From assembly GCA_017394925.1 (NCBI GenBank), contig JAFPWQ010000142.1, positions 1 to 10,688 of the forward strand: a stretch of DNA of 10,688 nucleotides, given 5' to 3'. Below the pieces are notes generated by a model that was not told the DNA's origin, ran no database searches, and was given only the letters and a program-made list of their open reading frames with translations. Positions within the stretch are counted from its first letter, which is position 1, and every line of letters begins with the position of its first letter. Both the position numbers and the translations under genes were made by a program. Shown here piece by piece: positions 6,971 to 10,688 of the stretch. Source of the stretch: Synergistaceae bacterium. Its GTDB lineage: Bacteria; Synergistota; Synergistia; Synergistales; Aminobacteriaceae.

Positions 6971-9300
6971 ACGTAACCCATCCTTCCCAAAGCATTCCGC
7001 ACAGCTTCCCGCGATTCGTCCGTGTCTTTCTCAATCTCAACGAGAGTCCGCCCGTACCTTTCCGCAATCATCATCAGGCGCGACATACATTCATTCATTA
7101 CGCCGTCAATCTCAATGCTAATATCATGACTCAGTCTCGCAAGCCATTTCGCATTAAACAGCAGCCTCTTTATTTCATCAACGCTCAAATCTTTATATTT
7201 CTTAATGACTGCCTCGTCAAGTTCTTTGCGAAGTCGTTTAGCCTCACGTGATAATTTTCTGGCTTCATTCTCTTTGCGTGATATAGTCTTCAAAGTCTCA
7301 GGCGGTAATTCATCGTCAGGGTCAGAATCACCGCGTAAGTCTTCAATCTCTGCATTAAGGCTTGCAGTTTCATCCGATAATGCTTCTATTGCGTCAAGCT
7401 CATGGGAAAAATATTCATGCTCAATGATTTCACGCGGAATTAATTCACCTTCCCAGCTTGTAATTTTCCCTTTCTTGTCATACTCATACGCAATATTTCG
7501 TCCGGCCTCCCAGCCATATGCGCGTATCATATATACATCGTCCTGCATTGCCCCGTTCCAGTAATTCATCAGGACATCGAACACGCTGTACTTGTCGACA
7601 ATCATGGCCATGTCATAATGACTCAGAATCGAATCACCGAGTTCACGAATCAAATTACGCGGATTTGTATCGCCGTTAATGTTCATGAGTGAGTCTCGCG
7701 CTTCATCTGCCCATGCCGCAAAAATTTCTGTGCCTTCCGTGAGTTTCTGAGCGCGTAAAGTTTCGTCATCCCCGAAAATTTTTTCTGTCTCTTCTGCTTT
7801 GACTGCAAGCCGGTATATTCCGCCGTCAGTGAATGCGAAAATTTTTTCTTTCAGAGACGGAGATATTCTCCAGATTTTAGCGAGAGTGTTAATATCATAT
7901 TCAGGTATTCCGCCGTTAAGATGAGCCGTAATGTTATGTGGCAAAGTGTCATCGGGCTTCTGAATGTATCTCGGGACGTTCAGATTTCCGCCGTTAGATT
8001 CTAATATTTCGGAATAAGGCACGAGACGCGAATAGCCTTCTATCTCCTGCTGAGCGTTATACACTCTGACAATGCGCTCAATGTCCTGCTCTCTGAGTCT
8101 GTTCTTGTTGCCGTCCTTTTTGAAGCCATTACTCGCATCAATGAAAAATATTCCTTCACGGGCAGGGGCGTTTTCCTTGTCAATGAACATGAGACACGCA
8201 GGAATTCCGACACCGTAAAATAAATTCGGCGGAAGGCTTACGATTCCCCTGATATATTTCGTTTTGATTAGCTGAATGCGTATTATTTCCTCAGCGTTTC
8301 CTCTGAATAAAACACCGTGAGGCAGAACGATTCCGGCCTTGCCATTTTGAGCCAGAGATTTTATGACATGAAGAAGCCATGCATAATCGCCGTTTTTCAT
8401 CGGAGGGATGCCGAAGCCCTCAAAGCGGTTATAAATATCACTTTCAATATTCACGCCGTCAGACCATGATTTTTGTGAGAAGGGAGGATTCATTACAATA
8501 AAATCAAAGCGTTCTAACTGCCCGAACTCGTCCAGATATTTCGGATCTGATAACGTATTGCCCTTCTGTATTTGCCCGGTGCCTCTCTGATGAAGAATGA
8601 AATTCATTTTTGCTAGTCCTGCTGTCGATATGTCGATCTCCTGACCATATATTGATGCGAGCGAAAAACCTGACGAATTAACCGGAGCTTCATCGGCGGC
8701 TCTTATGAGGAGGCTTCCGCTTCCGGCTGCAGGGTCATATACTGTTACCTTCTCTGTAACATTTCCGATTCCGATTAGCCTTGCTATTATTCTTGAGACT
8801 TCTGCAGGAGTATAAAACTGTCCTTTGCTCTTGCCTGACTCCTGTGCGAATTTCATCATGAAATATTCATACGCATCACCGATAATGTCATCTCCGCTTG
8901 CACGGTTAGATCTGAAATCAAGCGCGGGATCTTGAAATACGCCGATTAAACCCGAAACTCTGTCTATTAATTCTTTACCCGTACCGAGTTCGTTCGTATT
9001 CTCAAAGCTGACTGCAGGAAGTGAGCCGGTTAATTTATTTGCTTCAAGAAATCTCTGAAGTGTCTTGTTGACTGTTTCACCGACTTCCTTTTTTCCTTTT
9101 GCATTTATGAGAGTCTCAAACGATGCACCTTCGGGAACAGTAAAATCAGAGTACGGATCATTATTGTACTTGTCAGATATATACTTGAAGAATAAGAGAA
9201 CAAGCACATAATCTTTATAGCGTGCAGGCTCAACTCCTCCGCGAAGTTTGTTGCAGGCTTCCCATAACAGCGAATACAGTTCGGACTTTTTCACAGGCAT
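6964..9300 (-). CDS. hsdM: Type I restriction-modification methyltransferase subunit HsdM, long form
   Basis: HsdM transfers a methyl group from S-adenosylmethionine to N6 of adenine in the target selected by HsdS, protecting host DNA. In the 778 residues, the N-terminal helical domain (about 5-150) is followed by the GQFYTP motif at 160-165, the S-adenosylmethionine-binding DPAAGSG at 189-195 and the catalytic NPPF at 271-274, so the enzyme should be active. Residues from about 455 to the end form a long extension beyond the roughly 500-residue classical HsdM. It includes a charged, probably coiled-coil stretch at 631-700 and a helical end near YGRTLVEIEK. Long HsdM versions are known, so this is a variant and not a fusion accident. 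The start is supported by GGGTG (complement of 9309-9313), 8 bases upstream. It is the first gene of the minus-strand operon, and its end overlaps hsdS by seven bases. Confidence 0.94.
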   Translation of the reverse strand: MPVKKSELYSLLWEACNKLRGGVEPARYKDYVLVLLFFKYISDKYNNDPYSDFTVPEGASFETLINAKGKKEVGETVNKTLQRFLEANKLTGSLPAVSFENTNELGTGKELIDRVSGLIGVFQDPALDFRSNRASGDDIIGDAYEYFMMKFAQESGKSKGQFYTPAEVSRIIARLIGIGNVTEKVTVYDPAAGSGSLLIRAADEAPVNSSGFSLASIYGQEIDISTAGLAKMNFILHQRGTGQIQKGNTLSDPKYLDEFGQLERFDFIVMNPPFSQKSWSDGVNIESDIYNRFEGFGIPPMKNGDYAWLLHVIKSLAQNGKAGIVLPHGVLFRGNAEEIIRIQLIKTKYIRGIVSLPPNLFYGVGIPACLMFIDKENAPAREGIFFIDASNGFKKDGNKNRLREQDIERIVRVYNAQQEIEGYSRLVPYSEILESNGGNLNVPRYIQKPDDTLPHNITAHLNGGIPEYDINTLAKIWRISPSLKEKIFAFTDGGIYRLAVKAEETEKIFGDDETLRAQKLTEGTEIFAAWADEARDSLMNINGDTNPRNLIRELGDSILSHYDMAMIVDKYSVFDVLMNYWNGAMQDDVYMIRAYGWEAGRNIAYEYDKKGKITSWEGELIPREIIEHEYFSHELDAIEALSDETASLNAEIEDLRGDSDPDDELPPETLKTISRKENEARKLSREAKRLRKELDEAVIKKYKDLSVDEIKRLLFNAKWLARLSHDISIEIDGVMNECMSRLMMIAERYGRTLVEIEKDTDESREAVRNALGRMGYVW

Positions 9301-9317
9301 TGATTTTTCACCCTTTT

Positions 9318-9346
9318 TTGCTTTTTCATGCTGATTTTTTTATTAT
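9318..9346 (+). promoter_or_regulatory. Candidate promoter for gcvH and the radical SAM gene
   Basis: TTGCTT (9318-9323) and TATTAT (9341-9346) are spaced by 17 bases, a fair sigma-70-type pair with a weak -35. Transcription would begin near 9353, giving a leader of about 20 bases, too short for a glycine riboswitch. The region is T-rich, so chance matches are possible. Confidence 0.45.
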
Positions 9347-9347
9347 A
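9342..9347 (-). promoter_or_regulatory. Candidate -10 element for the hsdM-hsdS-hsdR-peptidase operon
   Basis: On the minus strand this reads TATAAT, an exact -10 consensus, 42 bases before the hsdM start codon. No good -35 is seen 16-18 bases upstream and there is no TGn extension. It shares five bases with the -10 proposed for gcvH on the other strand. Confidence 0.5.
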
Positions 9348-9361
9348 CCCTTATAAATTAT

Positions 9362-9367
9362 GGGAGT
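9362..9367 (+). promoter_or_regulatory. Ribosome binding site deciding the gcvH start
   Basis: GGGAGT lies 7 bases before the ATG at 9375. Two earlier in-frame ATGs (9360 and 9369) overlap or crowd this site, so 9375 is the best start. Confidence 0.75.
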
Positions 9368-9374
9368 GATGCAT

Positions 9375-9755
9375 ATGATAAAGTTTGAATCAAATGTGCT
9401 TTACACGAAGACTAACGAATGGGCAAAAAATTTCGGTGAAGTAATACGCGTCGGAATTGATGATTATTCGCAGTCATCATTAGGCGATATAGTTCATGTT
9501 GAAATTGCAGACGAGGGAACGCATGTAGTATCAGGAAAATCATTCGGAGTGATAGAAGCTACAAAGTCCGTAAGCGATATAAACTCTCCTGTGTCGGGCG
9601 TAATTGTGAGAGTGAATCCTGCCGTGAAAGAATCACCAGCGATTCTGAATCATGATCCGTTCGGTGAAGGATGGATTGCCGAAATAAAACCCGAAAATAT
9701 ATCAGAGCTTGACGCACTCATGAACGCAGACGAATATAAACGCTTTATACGATGA
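9375..9755 (+). CDS. gcvH: Glycine cleavage system H protein (lipoyl carrier)
   Basis: The H protein carries the aminomethyl group on a lipoyl arm between the P, T and L proteins of the glycine cleavage system. The 126 residues are of normal length. The lipoylation motif is clear: GVIEATKSVSDINSP at 58-72, with Lys64 as the lysine that receives lipoate. The flanking features NEWAK (14-18), VGIDDYSQSSLGDIV (26-40) and the PVSG turn (72-75) fit the family. EAT replaces the commoner ESV before the lysine, a mild variation. No P, T or L protein gene is in the window, so this could be a stand-alone or H-like carrier; those genes may also lie elsewhere. Its stop overlaps the start of the radical SAM gene (ATGA), so the two are made together. 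The lipoate ligase that would load it lies 7 kb away, beyond the restriction cassette. Confidence 0.92.
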   Translation: MIKFESNVLYTKTNEWAKNFGEVIRVGIDDYSQSSLGDIVHVEIADEGTHVVSGKSFGVIEATKSVSDINSPVSGVIVRVNPAVKESPAILNHDPFGEGWIAEIKPENISELDALMNADEYKRFIR

Positions 9756-10688
9756 CAGACATAAAGAATATTAATGAACTCAAACGCGAAATTTACCGCG
9801 AGTATGGCTTCTTCTATTATGTCCCAATGTCGGAGGCATATGATGTTCAAGTCCCGGTTACGATCAGCTGCTCGTACGGGAAGTGCTTATACTGCGATCT
9901 GAATCAGGGAATGAAATTCAGAATACTGGAACTCAATGAAATTGAAGGCCATGTGAAGAAATTACGCATAATTCACTCTAAACCCGCAAAGAGATTCTTA
10001 CTTGCAGGAGGCAATCCCTTTGTACTCGACACAGAAAAATTATTGAGAATATCTGACATGATTCATGAATATTTTCCTGAATGTGAATACATATCATGTT
10101 TCTCAAGGGCAGATGACATTACGCGCAAGTCTCAGAGTGAATTCACCCGTCTTCATGATGCAGGCTATAACCGTCTATGTATCGGCATTGAGTCAGGAGC
10201 TGATGAAGTTCTTGCATTTCACAATAAGGGCGTAACTCGTGAAATTAATCTTGAGGCCATGAAAATGTTAGACGCTTCCGGCATGAAGTACTCTGCATAT
10301 ATCATGCTTGGTCTCGGAGGGCGTGAGATGTCAGAGATTCACATCAACAATACTGCGGGCATGTTAAACGAATCAAATCCCTTTGAGCTTACGGTTGTTA
10401 CTCTCGTACTCTTCAAAGGTGCAGGACTGATTGAACGTGTGAGGTCTCATGAGTTTACGCGCATACATCCGTTAGATGCCCTGAAGGAAGGCAGAAGGCT
10501 TTTATCGCTTCTCGACATCTCAACGATATGGGACGCAACACACAAGACTAATATATTCCCCGTGAAAGGCAAAATTCCCGAGCATAAAGAGAAATTACTG
10601 AAACGCATTGATGATGTGATTGCAGAAATTGAATCGGGCGATATAAAACAGTATGAGCTAAAACGCTGGCGGAAATGGGGAACTGAAT
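9752..10688 (+). CDS. Radical SAM protein with CX4CX2C cluster motif (3' end outside window)
   Basis: 312 codons are visible and no stop is reached. The iron-sulfur motif is CSYGKCLYC, with cysteines 40, 45 and 48, spacing CX4CX2C. This differs from the common CX3CX2C but agrees with a known COG1032-like group whose members carry a G-C-S-x-N-K-C-x-F-C type motif after a PPSEAY-like stretch; here MSEAYDVQV precedes it (26-34). Further radical SAM features are LLAGGNPF (83-90), an FSRAD strand end (117-121) and IGIESGAD (144-151). The family makes a 5'-deoxyadenosyl radical from S-adenosylmethionine; the substrate for this group is not known to me. The ATG overlaps the gcvH stop by four bases and has no binding site of its own, so translation is coupled to the H protein. 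Inference: it may act on, or together with, the lipoyl carrier. It is not recognisably LipA, which has an extra N-terminal cysteine motif. Confidence 0.85.
   Translation, partial: MTDIKNINELKREIYREYGFFYYVPMSEAYDVQVPVTISCSYGKCLYCDLNQGMKFRILELNEIEGHVKKLRIIHSKPAKRFLLAGGNPFVLDTEKLLRISDMIHEYFPECEYISCFSRADDITRKSQSEFTRLHDAGYNRLCIGIESGADEVLAFHNKGVTREINLEAMKMLDASGMKYSAYIMLGLGGREMSEIHINNTAGMLNESNPFELTVVTLVLFKGAGLIERVRSHEFTRIHPLDALKEGRRLLSLLDISTIWDATHKTNIFPVKGKIPEHKEKLLKRIDDVIAEIESGDIKQYELKRWRKWGTE

Noticed and set aside
6366..7564. Plus-strand open frames opposite hsdS and hsdM (for example 6366-6650 and 7205-7564)
   Set aside because: They lie antisense to well-supported genes, have low-complexity serine-rich translations and no family resemblance.
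9360..9374. Earlier in-frame ATGs at 9360 and 9369 as gcvH starts
   Set aside because: GGGAGT between 9362 and 9367 is the likely ribosome binding site and can only serve the ATG at 9375.
9301..9374. Glycine riboswitch ahead of gcvH
   Set aside because: The spacer to hsdM is only 74 bases, T-rich, and has none of the length or paired structure needed.
9869..9895. CX4CX2C taken as a damaged radical SAM motif
   Set aside because: The same spacing occurs in a known group of COG1032-like radical SAM proteins with similar flanking residues, so it is a family trait.
1..10688. CRISPR array, tRNA, rRNA or insertion sequence
   Set aside because: No regularly spaced repeats, cloverleaf-like sequence or transposase reading frame was seen; nearly all bases are coding.

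Overview
This window looks like a densely coding stretch of a moderately AT-rich bacterial chromosome. The visible gene content is a thioredoxin-reductase-type flavoprotein, a lipoate-protein ligase, a glycine cleavage H protein and a radical SAM enzyme. That mix fits an anaerobic, amino-acid-fermenting bacterium (gut Synergistota or Clostridia-like lineages come to mind), but no phylogenetic marker is present and the assignment is a guess.

Layout, left to right. At 1-356 (+) is the C-terminal end of a thioredoxin-reductase-like flavoprotein carrying an extra thioredoxin-fold tail without a CxxC motif. A good intrinsic terminator follows at 373-408. At 425-1426 (+) is an unrecognised 333-residue protein. 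Its last 20 bases overlap the start of a 225-residue, single-domain lipoate-protein ligase (1407-2084, +). From 2085 to 9300 everything reads on the minus strand: a complete type I restriction-modification operon transcribed hsdM, hsdS, hsdR, then a YgjP-type zinc metallopeptidase gene. All its internal junctions overlap (7, 53 and 11 bases). A short divergent promoter region (9301-9374) with overlapping -10 elements separates hsdM from gcvH (9375-9755, +). gcvH is coupled through an ATGA overlap to a CX4CX2C radical SAM gene that runs off the right edge (9752-10688, +).

Two functional blocks are therefore interleaved. The first is a plus-strand lipoyl/H-protein neighbourhood: flavoprotein, unknown protein, ligase, H protein, radical SAM enzyme. 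Here the ligase would load lipoate on the H protein, and a dithiol-active flavoprotein is a plausible redox partner. The second is a minus-strand defence cassette sitting exactly between lplA and gcvH: HsdM methylates adenine at a site chosen by HsdS, and HsdR translocates and cuts unmodified DNA. The simplest reading is that the restriction cassette was inserted into, or assembled within, the lipoyl locus.

The restriction system is of a well-known type. The least understood part is the lipoyl-associated set, especially the 333-residue protein translationally linked to the short ligase and the radical SAM protein linked to the H protein. No RNA genes, CRISPR arrays, insertion sequences or long non-coding stretches were seen; the largest gaps between genes are about 75 bases.
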